In this document: one piece after another, positions 52,893-64,000 of the stretch
Layout of the letters: the number at the start of each line of letters is the position of its first letter
Numbering within the stretch: the stretch's first letter is position 1
Made by a program: the position numbers and the translations under genes
Assembly: GCA_964030475.1 (NCBI GenBank)
Contig: CAXIPT010000001.1
Location: 11,995,823 to 12,059,822, forward strand
Source: Tethya wilhelma
Lineage: Eukaryota > Porifera > Demospongiae > Tethyida > Tethyidae
Direction of reading: 5' to 3'
Length of the DNA stretch: 64,000 nucleotides
Notes under the pieces: model-generated
Databases searched by the model: none
The model's input: only the letters and a program-made list of their open reading frames with translations
What the model was told of the DNA's origin: nothing

Positions 52893-55800
52893 ATGGCTCA
52901 TTTCTCTGAGGGTTTTGAGCTCAGTTGGAGCAATACCTTTTATGGATTTGCAGACCTCCCAAGTGATGTCTTACTACTCATCCTTCGATATCTACCTCTT
53001 CCTGACCTTGCAAACACACGCTTGGTAAGTTCAAATTGAAGTTTGGGTATGTTCTCAAATTTGTTTAATAGCGTTGGTACTTAGCTAGCTTATTTACGTC
53101 TAATCAGTGGTTGTTTTACGAGTTGTACATGATAGTTACTGTCTTTAACAAACGTTCAGGTGTGTACGAGGTTGCTCAAGCTGGTTGATGCTGACTTCTC
53201 TTCTCACCTGTGGGCTAATGCTGCATTGGAGGGTTCTTGTCAATGGATCAATGAAGAAAACCGAAGAATTATTCAGAGGTATCATGTGTGGATTATTATA
53301 CTACTGGCATGTTTGAAACTGGCTGTGTTTACTTTGTAGAGCTGCAGACAGTGGAAATATTGAAGCACTCATTATACTGGCTGTTGCTTATCTCTACCGT
53401 GAAGGAGGCAAGTGCTAATAATACCTAGCGTGTGTATAATTGTGTTGTTAATTGACATTCCTCTTTCTCCACAGTGCCTGACGGGCCTGGTAAAGGTACC
53501 CTTGATGACTACAATGGTCTCAAGGCCACAGAATGTCTCATTCAAGCTGAGAGGCTCTCACCTCACACACCACCTTTCTCCTGGGTCCTCTTCAGACCAC
53601 CATGGGCCACCAACAGCTTGTGTTGCAAGACTTGTGTGTGCAACCAAATGAAGATATTCTGTAATGACAACAGTGATGATGTTCTTGTAAGTATGTGTGT
53701 GCACGTACAATGATTTGTTTATGTTTAACTTCAACTTTTGTTAGTTATAGCAGTGGTGTGAATTTACAATCACACTTGTTTTCACAAAATTCGCACATGT
53801 GTGTTTACTTGTATTGTATGTTGCTAGGATGAATTGATTAACACTATTTACCTATTGTTGTTGCTCTGTTTCACCTGTTTGTGAGATACATGTGTGAAGT
53901 GGCTAGAAATTTTGCAGTTTAATACCTTAGATTTAGACACAATGGTGCATTCACAGTACATAATAACTCTTCCTTTGTGATACTACAAAGTGAGTCTCTA
54001 TTACTGCTATCACCTTTGCTCTGATCTTGTTGTACAGGTGGCCACTGGAATCCACTACTCAATTGGAAAGGCTCTTTCTTTTCATGATTCCAGTGACTCT
54101 GTGTCTGATGCTGACATAAACCACTGGTTTGAACTTGGTGCTAACAAACATTGTCCTCATTCTGCTCTTGAAGTATGGAGAAGAAGATACAAACCTAATG
54201 TGAGAATCATTTGGTGTTGTATGTTGTGTGTCCATACTGGACTATGGAAGGAAGTGTTTGTGTGCTCCACCTGATTCTAACTGTTTTTTATGAATTATAG
54301 TCACTCAATTTTTTTTACAGATCTATGTGGACAAGTTTGAATCGATCCGTGAACTCCGTAGGGCAGCCTGTGTAGGCACTAATGGACACCATGGCTACAC
54401 CACTGAAGCACGGTTTGAGCTTTGCCAAGCATATGCTCAAGGTTTCTACGGCGGGGTGACTAGATCGCAAGCTCTGCAGTTTATAAGACGGACTGTTGAG
54501 CTCTCCAAACCGGTACTGTATGCATTAAAGACCGTGCAAGAGCACAGCAGGTGAGTTACAAGAAGGTAAATTAATCACTACCAACTGGTAATCATGTCCA
54601 TGCTGAATTTAGGTACATCCTGATCGACTGGATCATTGAAGTGGCCACAATGAAGTCTTTCTCTCCTCTCACTGTTCACGTTGCCATCAATCTCATTGAC
54701 CGCTACTTTCTCCATCACAAGCTCCCTCATTCCAAGCTTCAGCTTCTTGGTGTCACTGCCCTGCTGATTGCTGCCAGATGGACTGGTACTCTCATCATCA
54801 CCATCCGTGAAGCCTCGTGGTTGACTGAAAACACATATGACTATGAGGAGGTTGTGCGTATGATGGGAGAGCTGCTAGCCACATTCAAAGGAGATATGAG
54901 AGTATGTACATGTACATGATTGTTAAAATACCAAAAGAAGTTTTGATTATGATGTGAATTTACTTTGCAGCACCAGACCATTTTTGACTTCCTTGAGATT
55001 GTGTTGCCTCTTATTGGAGCCAATACCACCACTAAATACATGGCCTACTATCTTTCAGAGTGTGTGCTGCTCCACCCAGTGTTCAGCAAGTGCTCAGCTG
55101 CTCTTTTGGCCGCGTCATGTCTTCTTGAGGCGAGAATTCTATTGGGGCAAGGTGAGCTATGATAGATAATGCACACAAGCACCTTGGCAGTGTCACGTTA
55201 CACATGTCTGTGGACTTTGTAGTTTAGATAGTCTTATGTGCAATGTGGAGATCAATAACTGTTTTCTTCCAGAGTACCCATGGCCAACACATATGGTAGA
55301 AGCCACAGGTTTCACTGTTACAGACTTACAGATGTGCTGTCTAGCAATCTACAACCATTGCCTCACTGATCAGTATGCAGTCACAGACTATCGGCACATG
55401 AAGTTACAAGCGGTTTTCAATAGGTTAGTTGTCCACGGTTGTGTTTACCAATGAAGTTGATTAGTAATTGTCTCTCCAGGTATTCGACAGATGAATTTTG
55501 CAGTGTCAGTCACATCAAGGTGATATCTTTTCAAGAGCTGAAAGAACAGCTAGGTGTTGATCCTGACTCCTCTTATCACCGTGTTTTCTCACCTTCACCT
55601 CAGAAACCAGATCCTTTGTATGGAAAAAAGGTCCTCTCATTTGTGTCTGATAGCTGGTATCTCAGCTCTCCCGCCAAGGAATCTGATACTTCTAGTGACC
55701 AAGCCAATCATAGTGTTGAAGTAGAGTACAATTCCTCTCCTACTTCTGGGAGTGTTTCTGGTTTTCCTCAACCTCTCTTTGATGATGATGACACTGAGGA

Positions 55801-56389
55801 GGAACTCTCTGGTTCTTCTCTTGCTCTCTGCCAAGAACATCCTTCTATGAGTGCTAGTACTTGTTCTAATGGGGCTTCAAGTCATGACTTTCCAATTGAT
55901 AGAGACCAGGTGAACAAAAGATCACATTTACTGGAGATTCAATCTGGTTCACCTTCATCAGATGGATTTCTTAACTATACAAGTGCGAGGGCTTGCTCAT
56001 CACCTAAGGTCTCTCAACTCCTACAGTCGGCATCGTGCTCTTCATCTAGAGGAAAGGTGATGAGAGAAATGGCCTTTCCCTTAGAAATAGATCAAACCAT
56101 GGACAAGTGCAACCTACTAGATCAAGGACCCGAGAACACTACACCTGTTGATCCTAGTGTTATCACTGCCCAGTCTCTCATTATAAAACAACAGCTCAAA
56201 CTGTCGTGTGATGCACGCTCCTCTAAGAACAGAGTACCCCTCAAACCAGTGAACCATGCAGAGTGTCAACTCCTCACTAGTAGTGCATTTCAGCTTGTGC
56301 CTGTGGACAGTAAAGAGAATTTGAGCATCAAAGGAAGAGCAAGGAAAGTTGTTAATCGACCAACCGATTGTAAAAGTGGTAAAAAATGA
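52893..56389 (+). CDS. CCNF: Cyclin F (F-box and cyclin-box protein), 10 exons
   Basis: Cyclin F is the substrate receptor of an SCF ubiquitin ligase controlling centrosome and S/G2 factors. Exons: 52893-53024, 53160-53278, 53340-53407, 53475-53686, 54038-54199, 54321-54550, 54613-54901, 54971-55151, 55273-55423, 55480-56389; 817 codons plus a stop (human 786). Phases all agree. Intron 3 (53408-53474) starts GCAAGT, a GC-AG intron. Domains: F-box (residues 20-46, LPSDVLLLILRYLPLPDL), helical repeats (60-300, GNIEALIILAVAYLY, PPWATNSLCCK), cyclin box N (308-404, RYILIDWIIEVATMKSFSPL, IREASWLTENTYDYEEVVRM), cyclin box C (405-515), and a Ser-rich, acidic, probably unstructured tail (516-817, FDDDDTEEE). 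The RYIL docking patch matches the human MRYIL. Confidence 0.95.
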
Positions 56390-56911
56390 ACAAATCATCA
56401 TCTTAAGGGTTTCCAATCACCTTTAATTGTTTATGTTATTGTTTTGTACCTAACTCAATTGAGTCAATTGTGTTTTGTTAATATTGTTTCATGTTCATAA
56501 TAATTGTTGTAATTTGTTATAATTATAATGTTGTGTTATTTTCTTCTCTATTGTATCGTTAATAATTTATGTTGTATTATTATTAACTTGGTATTTATGG
56601 CATTATGGTAATCAACCCCCAGTCCAGTCTATTGCACTACACTAGCTGTAGTAGGTGGGATAAAAGTTGATTTCTAAGATACAAGCACATGCAAGTCATG
56701 CATGCATGTGAATGTCAATATATGTTGTGCTGTGCAGGTACAATTATTATTGTAGACCATGCATGATTACGACTCCATCATGGATTGATCTGTCTTGTAT
56801 GTACATCTAAACCAGTATAATATTTGTGCACGGACATAATAATAATTTATTATAATTATCTTTTAAGGTACAAATAATAGAATAGGAAACAAAATAGATG
56901 CATCAAGATAC
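56390..56911. other. Tail-to-tail gap between CCNF and INTS1
   Basis: An A/T-rich region of 522 bp must hold both 3' untranslated regions and poly(A) signals. TAATAAT and TTATTATT runs are frequent, and AATAAT-like signals occur on both strands. No other gene is visible. Confidence 0.5.
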
Positions 56912-59900
56912 TTATCTAAATGTATGCTGTATACAAGCCTCAATGGCCATTGTTAGTTCAGTTGAACAGTCATTGGCACAGTGTGATGCAATGTTGAAGA
57001 GACTACACAACAGCAGACAAGCATCTTGTGCTGCACAAGAATCAATAACAGTTCATACAAATCACAATCACTGATGACATCAGTCCAATGCATGTGGATC
57101 GAGTTTACCTTTGCACAGTAGTACTAGGTCTGGTAGACTGCTTACAGCTGACATGACAACACCATGGTCATGAGAGTCCAAGCACCCCATGAATGAAGGT
57201 AGAAAGTTGGCTACAGCACTGAGTAACATAAATACCTATTAAAGACAGCAACAAGACTATAATATGATGGTCTACCATAAATTCTACCTTGGTTGCTGTT
57301 TCAAGTGTCTAAGCAGTAAATTGTGAGCCAAACGACAACTAGTAGGTTCAGGGTCCTGAATGATCCTACACAATTCAGGCTAAGAGGATTGGATTGTAAA
57401 ATCAACAGATTATTTGGAAGCGTTTCTTGCAAATTGTTTTCTTACCACAAAATGTTTGAGAATGTCAACTGAATGGAGTGAAGTCTCTTCCAGGTCTTGA
57501 AGAACTTTAAGAATATCTGAGGCCAGATTTGGAAGACATTGTGTACCAATGTATAGAATAGCAACACCTCTGGATTTTACCTTCTCTCATTTGGCCATGT
57601 TCCAGCTTCTTAAGGAAAGGCATCACTTGCTCATGAGTCAAGTTGTGTCCAGTAGCGGTAGGGGGCACCATCATCATGCTTTTAACTTCATTCTTCAGTT
57701 TGTGTGATTCTTGGTTGTAGATAGTATCAGTGGAGTCAGGAAAACACTCAACCAAGGACTTAAGACTTGATTTCTTGTTGGTGTGGACATCAGCCAAACA
57801 GCTATGTTCAAAAGTAGAGACCAAATCATGAAATTGATCCTAATCTTCAGCAGAAAATGAAATAGAGTCTTACCGCAGTGTTTCTATGTGTTTGAAAATG
57901 ATATCAGATGCTCTTGCTCTGTTGTGCTGTGCATACTGCACTAAAAAATCGGCAAATTTGGTCACAATGCTGTGGTACTTTTTACTCTCCGCATGTTTCT
58001 GATAGTCAAAAGTATTTACAATAAGAGAGAAATATTTTGAGAAAAGAAAAAAACTTACCATCATGAAATCAAAAAATGGTTCAAGGCAAGAGTTTAGTGC
58101 ATCAGTCTACGAAAGCAAGCATAAAATACACATATTCAAAGCAGGTGAATACTTATACTTATGAGCACGTCTCTACAAGTACCTGTGAATCTTTGAAAAT
58201 CAGTGGCTGCATCATTTCAAGTATAGTCAGTGCATTCTCAAACACCAACTTATGGCCAGAGCTCCTGAACTCTCCAGATGCCAAATGAGAGCGGCCTCTA
58301 AGCAACCATCCAAGCAAAGGTAACTGTCGGAGCATGAGTGCAGGATGGTGAATGGCTACTTTACGGCACAGAAGAGCAGCACTGGTCATCTTTCTCTGAC
58401 TCTCTGGTCCTGGACTGGCATCACCAACAGCAGAGAGCAAGTAGTAGAGTTCAGTATCCAACTATACAGGACATTGGAAATAGTACATGCAAAGCATGGA
58501 ATGATTGGGGGTAGCCATCAGGCAATGCAATATTGTTTGTATGATGTACACTATGTTCACCTTAGAGGGTGTGGCAGCATCAAGAGCAGATACACAGAGA
58601 GGGTGAGAATGATCAACAAAGGAAACAATCTGTTCATTGGCAAGATACAACTGAACCAGTAGCTGCCAGCTAAGGGAGGGGAAGCTGGAGGGATATATAG
58701 ATAAATGATATAAGAATGTTCATAACTATCAGCAGGCTTATACCTTGAGTTTGTCTGGAGGCACTTGACAACAGTGCTAAGAGAGTCCTTTTGACTATCT
58801 TGGCAACAGCACATAAGCAATGGAAGGCGGATTTGGAGGAGGGTCCTAGCAGCTGGAGGCCTGAGAGGGAGAGCACTGAAATCATGATACTACTACAAAC
58901 AGTGGATAGTTGAACATGGCAAGTAACTGGGAGCAAAATCTTACACATCAACATCCTTTCTTGCAAGATCAGCATCCCTCATACAGTGAGCAGCCTCCTT
59001 CAGTATATACCCTAAGAGACTCTCCAATTGACATGGGGTTAAACAAATTGTACTGTCTTTATCAACTCCCTGTGAAATATTATCAATGGATAGTTAATTC
59101 CATCACTTAAAAAAAATTGCACAATACTCTTACTAGACTCAGACTACTATCGACAACAGCTTCTTTTTTAACTCTCTCTTGCCACAAGCAAGGTTTATGG
59201 AGGCACGCCCACAGAAAGTCTAGCACAGCTGAGGGATTAATCCTGTAAACACAAGAACTATATTAAAGTATTCATTGTAGGAATGGGCAGTATGGCTCAC
59301 TACTGCTTCAAACATTACAAGTCATATCATAGCTAGAGGATTCATATCTATGGTCATACCACAGATAGAGAGGCTATATAGTAGCTGTATAGTCTCATAC
59401 CCTAGCAACTCCCTCTTTTTAGTGTTTCATGCTAAAGAGGGAGTGGTCTGGGTATGAAGCTAGTAGCTACGGTTCAGAGGAGGTACGACACGCAAGTGTC
59501 AATTCAATGCTTTTGCTGACTCAGCATGGTAGGTGCACGTGACCAAATCCAACAACAACTATAGTGGTCACGTGATGGAATGAGCTAATTGACACTCGGG
59601 TGTCGTACCTCCTCTGGCTACGGTTATACATATCTTGTATATAGGCGATTCATAAATATGTGAACATAAGACTATACATGTGCCATCAAACCTGCTACAC
59701 TGTATGTAGCCCCAAGAGTAGACCCTTTCTTGCTATAATGAATAAGAAATGATTATCTTACGATTCATTGGTGGAGGTTGAATCTAGAACTGCTGATATG
59801 GTACTGATGAGAGTAGGCCATGAGCAGTCATTGGTGACCCGGTTAAGCATGTATCCCTGACCAGAGAGGAAAGTTGAACAAAACGACATAGAGTGTGAAT

Positions 59901-62900
59901 CCACAGTGGGACTCATGGGAGCTTTCCATTTAGAACGACCAAATACAATCTTCAGAGATGTTTGGAGACAAAGCTGTAAGATCTCAGGGTCAAGAATGTC
60001 TTGTAGGTCAACCAACAAACCAGTGAAATCTGGTTTGCCAGCAAGCACGGTGTTGAAGTCCATTTCCATTGCTTCGAGTTCACTCTCCGAACTATCATCT
60101 GCTTCTGAGCAATACTCTTGAGAGAGCAACTCAACATGCTGTGAGAATAGTTCTGGGTTACACTGAAGAACAATGGGCATTGAGTGATAATGCACAGCTT
60201 CTCTGAGGGCTTGTAAAAACTCAATGCACCTGCGTTCACTTCCAAGAGAAAGAGACCGTTTAACCAACATTTTCACTATTTCTTCAGCTAAGCCAGGTGA
60301 AGGACTTTTGATGACATCCAAGCATGTTTTCATCACCCCTACTTTGCTCTGGAATGGGTCTTTCTCCTCTCTTATAGCACAGCACACATCTCTTGTGGCA
60401 ATTGTCAGCCTCTGCATGTGTGAACCAGCTTCTAGTGGCTTCTTGATGTTCAGTTGCTCAGCACACACTCGTACGACAGTGTGAAAGGCTTTAAACCCTA
60501 TCAATTTTGATCCTCTTTGCTCCATGGAATCAAGAACTCCCAGAAGGTGCTGGATGGTAACTTTAAATATGCTTGAGGAGTCATCTGTTTCACACAAATT
60601 TTGAATCTTTGTCATTGTACGTAGCATGTTAATAGAGAAATGGTTGCGAATCAATCCTTCCAGAAATTGTCGTTTTACATTGCTGGCGGTCACAAGCTTG
60701 TGTAAAGCTGTAACAATCCCGTTGAGATACGATCTTGTGCTCTCCACTTTAGAAATAGAACTTTGGGAGAGATTGGATCGAATGAGACATTGGAGGCATG
60801 ACTGAAGCTCTGAAGTAAGTTTCCTAATGTCACTACTAGGTACACTTATTCGACAAAGAGATGGAGCAAATATCTGAAGTAGATGCTGTTCCATCTGCTC
60901 CTGTGGGATCTGAGAAATCTTAGAGTCAGGTGACTGTTCTAAGCATCCTGGCTTGTCAGAGAGAGGGCCAAGTTTCATGAATGAAGGCAATTCTTGGTGC
61001 TCAATGGATACTGGATCTGATGGAGTGACATTAGCAAGACCTTGAAGGAATGAAAGGAACACATGACCATTTTCTGTTCCACGTAATATATGAACCTCAA
61101 CAAAGTCGATAGCCTGAGTTGGACTATCTATGCACCTCCGTAATTCACTTGAAGAATCATGATTGTCACACATGCTATCCAAAACTTGCAATACCTTCTC
61201 TGCATTGTTTAGTGTGCAGCCAAACTGTTGGATAAATTGGCACAAAAGTGAAGGGCTTGAAGCCTGGATAGCAACATCTAACACAGTTGAATTGGTAGAG
61301 AAGAGTAGTTGAGAGAGAATTGAAGCAGGAGGAAGAGGGGTGGATTCCTTGCTCTCAACAGTGTATGCTTCAGGTCGGTCGTGTTCTTGACGAGGGCACC
61401 ACATCTCAAGGAGGTACTTGAAGTCACTTGGGTCTACACCCTGGGGACAATCACAAGAAAGGAAAAGGTAGGCTGCTTGGATAAGTGCGATGTGGATGAT
61501 GGCTTTCTTCCCAATTTTAAGGAAGTTGATGAGCAAGAACTCTGTGCTACTTGAGAACTGAGGAGCTGACTGTGAGTAAATAGCCTTCTCCAGTGCATTT
61601 CTGAACATGCCCAGTAGAGATCCTAGAACAATGTTCCTATTCGAAGCATTTGAATGAAAAAGTTTCTTCACAACCTCAAAACGATCCACAATGATGTTGG
61701 AGATATTAATAGCTGATTCATACGGCTTTTCTTGAGGTGTGTACTGAGTCAGAAACAAGAGATAGTTCTCCAGACACTGCAAATTGGTCTCCATTAGACA
61801 GGCTTTGATCAGGAGGGGATAGATCTGAGGCAAGATGGCAACAAAGTGAGTGAGGTTTGGTAGAGTGTTCAATAGCCAGTCACCACTCTTGAGAGGATGG
61901 TCTTCATCCTCAGTGTCTTCAGAATGGCTACCTCGTCTTGCCTTAGAGGAATCACTCTTTCCAGGAAGTAGTATCTCATTCAAAGCCTAAAGAAGAAGCA
62001 TATAGATAAAGAAAACACGTGCAATGTTAATCATTATTCAATTTACACACATTACTGCTCACATTAAGTGCTAGTCTTCTTGGAGTAAGCTGAGACAGTG
62101 TAAGCTTGTCAAGGAAGTAGCTCAAGACTTCAGTGCAGCTCTCAGGTGATGACTGGGGCCCAGTTAAAAGAGATTGCAACTGTTTCACCAGCTGCTTGTG
62201 TCTCTCAGTAACCTGAAATAATGAGTTAATGCATGCGTGATACAGACGTACACAGAGCAGGACAAGTATGCTAAACAAAACTCCAATCAAGGAGAAGTAC
62301 ACATAACATAGGCAGAAGCAACTGCATCAAAAACGCTCACTATCCTAACAGAAGACATCCAGTACAAACCAGTAGTACAGAATACCTTGTCTTTGGCTGA
62401 TTTCTTCCTCTTGTAGTGAGCTCTGTGGGATGCTGAATCACCATCAGGATCTCGAGCAGCATGGCCCCCTGACAGTTGATCTCGATGAGAAGCCATCAAG
62501 AACTCGCACAAACAGGGCACTGGCAGCACCTCCAGGGAACTATGGCTGGACTCCACTAATTCTGCAAGCCATTTCATGGACTCCAAAGTCCCTTGTCTCT
62601 TTATGACATCTAGAAGAAAGTCGGGTGAGCGACACTTACAGAGGAGCTGGCCTAGCTTGAGAGTGTGGTTGACCGTCTTGATGAGGTCTATTACTGATGG
62701 AGGAACACGACGAGCTCTGACCCTGTGTACATAGAGGGTACGGTGTTCAGTGTATTAGCTTACAACACCTGCACAATGATGTTGATAACTCACTTTGGTT
62801 GTAACAAGGTGACTTGGTTCAACAAGTAACTATTGCTCTCATTGATGGCAGTACTCTGAGAAGAGGATGAAGCAAGGTAATTTTCGTATTCCAAGATGGT

Positions 62901-63559
62901 CTCCTTCTCCATCTTGCCCACTTGCACCTCTCTGACAATGGCCTCCTCCTTGCTCTCAGTGACACCCTCCTCACTGGTCACCAGGCACATGGATGTGGGA
63001 AACACATAACTACTAGTCATCACCATTTCCATCATCCCTCTCAGCATAGGGTACTCCTTCCAGCCCATGGCTCCTATGGTCTTGGGGTTGAATGCAGCCA
63101 GCACTAGTAGCAGGATCCATCCCTTCCAGTAGAGTTTAGAGATGGCTAAACTAGGTGGCTGGTAGTCATCAGGAATTTGAATGTTGGCAGGAGGTCTATA
63201 GGCAGTGATTTCAAATACAGCATTGAAGAACTCTTTACGCTCAATGGAAGGTAGCCGACTGATATCTGCAGGAGTAGATGGTGGAAACAGCCACAATGAG
63301 TCACATGTAGGTGGAGGTGGGCTCTAATAGGATGAATCACTATTTGTATGTGTAGTTGTTCATATTTAGACAAATAAACAAGACTGAATATCAATTCAAA
63401 CCTTCAGTATGTGCATTGGCAGCCCTGGCTACTAGTTTGTCTGCAATGTCCAGAGAGTCAGTGGGTGAGATGGGCAATTCCCTAGTCAGACCAATCACCA
63501 GTACTCGCATCAGAGTGTCCTCTCTAAGACAAGCTTCATTCATTAGACGCAAGATTAGT
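56912..63559 (-). CDS. INTS1: Integrator complex subunit 1, C-terminal 17 exons
   Basis: INTS1 is the largest scaffold of the Integrator complex, which cleaves snRNA and attenuated mRNA transcripts at RNA polymerase II. Exons, 5' to 3': 63559-63402, 63265-62794, 62722-62386, 62212-62063, 61986-59762, 59242-59134, 59069-58945, 58875-58744, 58684-58561, 58461-58183, 58106-58059, 57998-57874, 57839-57581, 57516-57446, 57379-57288, 57218-57109, 57030-56912. This gives about 1640 codons of a protein of about 2190 in human; the N-terminus is off the right edge. Landmarks: LREDTLMRVLVIGLTRELP, SLAISKLYWKGWILLLVLAA, ESMKWLAELVESS, LEVLPVPCLCEFL, SAVLDFLWACLHKP, ALLCRKVAIHHPALMLRQLP, FLPSFMGCLDS. It is mostly HEAT-like helices. 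One junction (57874/57839) does not keep phase; see findings. Confidence 0.95.
59475..59616. mobile_element. 142-bp Mutator-like MITE in an INTS1 intron, 9-bp duplication
   Basis: The inverted ends CAGAGGAGGTACGACAC and GTGTCGTACCTCCTCTG (about 30 bp each with mismatches) are flanked by perfect GCTACGGTT repeats (59466-59474 and 59617-59625). A 9-bp duplication is typical of Mutator-like elements. It sits in the intron 59243-59761. Confidence 0.9.
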
Positions 63560-63680
63560 CTGTTATTGATTAGTGAATAGAATATACAGTGTACATATAA
63601 AATTGTTGCATGGTGAAAATCATTAATGAAAGCACGCAACGTGCATTACTTAATCTGGTTAGATGTTAGAAGAGTATATC

Positions 63681-63803
63681 ATATAGCGGGTAAATTTGGC
63701 GAGAATTAAATTTGGCAAATTGGCCAAATTTAAAATCGCTAACCAGGCTAAAGTGCTAATTTGCCCAAATTTTAAGCCCGCTAAATTTACCCACTATACG
63801 GTA
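63681..63803. mobile_element. 123-bp MITE, TATAGCGGG/TAAATTTGGCG variant
   Basis: ATATAGCGGGTAAATTTGGC at the left and AATTTACCCACTATACGGTA at the right, with inner GCCAAATT repeats like those at 40.1 kb. It lies upstream (5') of the last visible INTS1 exon, so probably in an intron. Confidence 0.75.
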
Positions 63804-64000
63804 TGTAGGTAATACCAGGCTTGCCACAAATGAAGGCCTAGTTGGGACTTAACATGACACAAGGGATGGTAATTGCCACTCACTCTGTACTTGCACCCGT
63901 GACTATGGTCAAGATGACGGTCAAAATGAGATTTTAGTTCAAGTCAATGGTCAAAATGAAACTTCAGAATGGTCAAAGTCAGTAAAGGTTGTTCCGATGA
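63804..64000. other. Right-edge stretch with GGTCAA-rich repeat
   Basis: Short words GGTCAAAATGA and GGTCAAGATGA recur about every 15-25 bp from 63906, like the interior of the 7.4-kb element. No INTS1 exon is recognised here. Confidence 0.4.

Noticed and set aside
63301..63323. INTS1 exon extended through SPPPPTCDSLWLFPPST to 63323
   Set aside because: That acceptor puts the frame out of phase with the exon at 63402-63559, whereas CTCCTGCAG at 63266-63274 joins E to DISRL in phase.
1..64000. CRISPR arrays, operons, prokaryotic ribosome-binding sites
   Set aside because: Spliced metazoan genes and eukaryotic transposons throughout; short direct repeats seen have no regular spacing.
1..64000. 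tRNA or rRNA genes
   Set aside because: No cloverleaf with A and B boxes or conserved rRNA core was noticed by eye; a tRNAscan run would be decisive.

Overview
This is nuclear DNA from an animal, most likely a demosponge. Five recognisable metazoan genes are present, four of them ending within the window. They have canonical GT-AG introns, mostly 30-350 nt, in AT-rich DNA. Between them lies a dense nest of degraded transposons. The sponge assignment rests on the beta-helix plus multi-TM protein at 41.6-46.4 kb, on the abundant short elements with TATAGCGGG-type termini, and on compact introns. I recall these features from sponge genomes but could not test them. Single N characters at 299, 11821, 17289, 17794 and 50083 look like contig joins, and repeat copies break exactly at two of them.

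Layout. 0-2.1 kb: a partial leucine-rich-repeat exon and a possible terminal exon. 3.3-6.2 kb: a decayed copy of a nuclease-like gene with a Cys-rich C-terminus. 6.4-26.4 kb: a transposon graveyard of LINEs in both orientations, a Ty3/gypsy integrase relic, a Penelope-like reverse transcriptase relic, KDZ-like transposase relics, hairpin elements, TATAGCGGG-type MITEs and several long duplications. 26.8-38.7 kb (minus): RPF1, five exons, with introns holding a 2.8-kb TTAA-flanked element and a whole degraded gypsy element that itself carries two younger insertions. 38.7-49.8 kb (plus): RCHY1, eight exons, starting 75 bp from RPF1. Its 8.5-kb second intron contains a complete intronless membrane-protein gene on the same strand, with a 908-bp tandem duplication. 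50.5-51.9 kb: a Helitron fragment. 52.0-52.4 kb (minus): UBFD1, only its 5' exons. 52.9-56.4 kb (plus): cyclin F, ten exons. 56.9-63.6 kb (minus): INTS1, its C-terminal 17 exons, continuing off the right edge.

The host genes alternate in strand, giving two head-to-head pairs (RPF1/RCHY1 and UBFD1/CCNF) and two tail-to-tail pairs (RCHY1/UBFD1 and CCNF/INTS1). The 75-bp RPF1/RCHY1 interval holds two E-box-type motifs. The UBFD1/CCNF interval holds an E-box and a perfect NRF1-type palindrome. The products serve ribosome assembly (RPF1), ubiquitin ligation (RCHY1, cyclin F), a ubiquitin-like domain protein (UBFD1) and snRNA/mRNA 3' processing (INTS1). They do not form one pathway; the clustering looks like compact housekeeping organisation.
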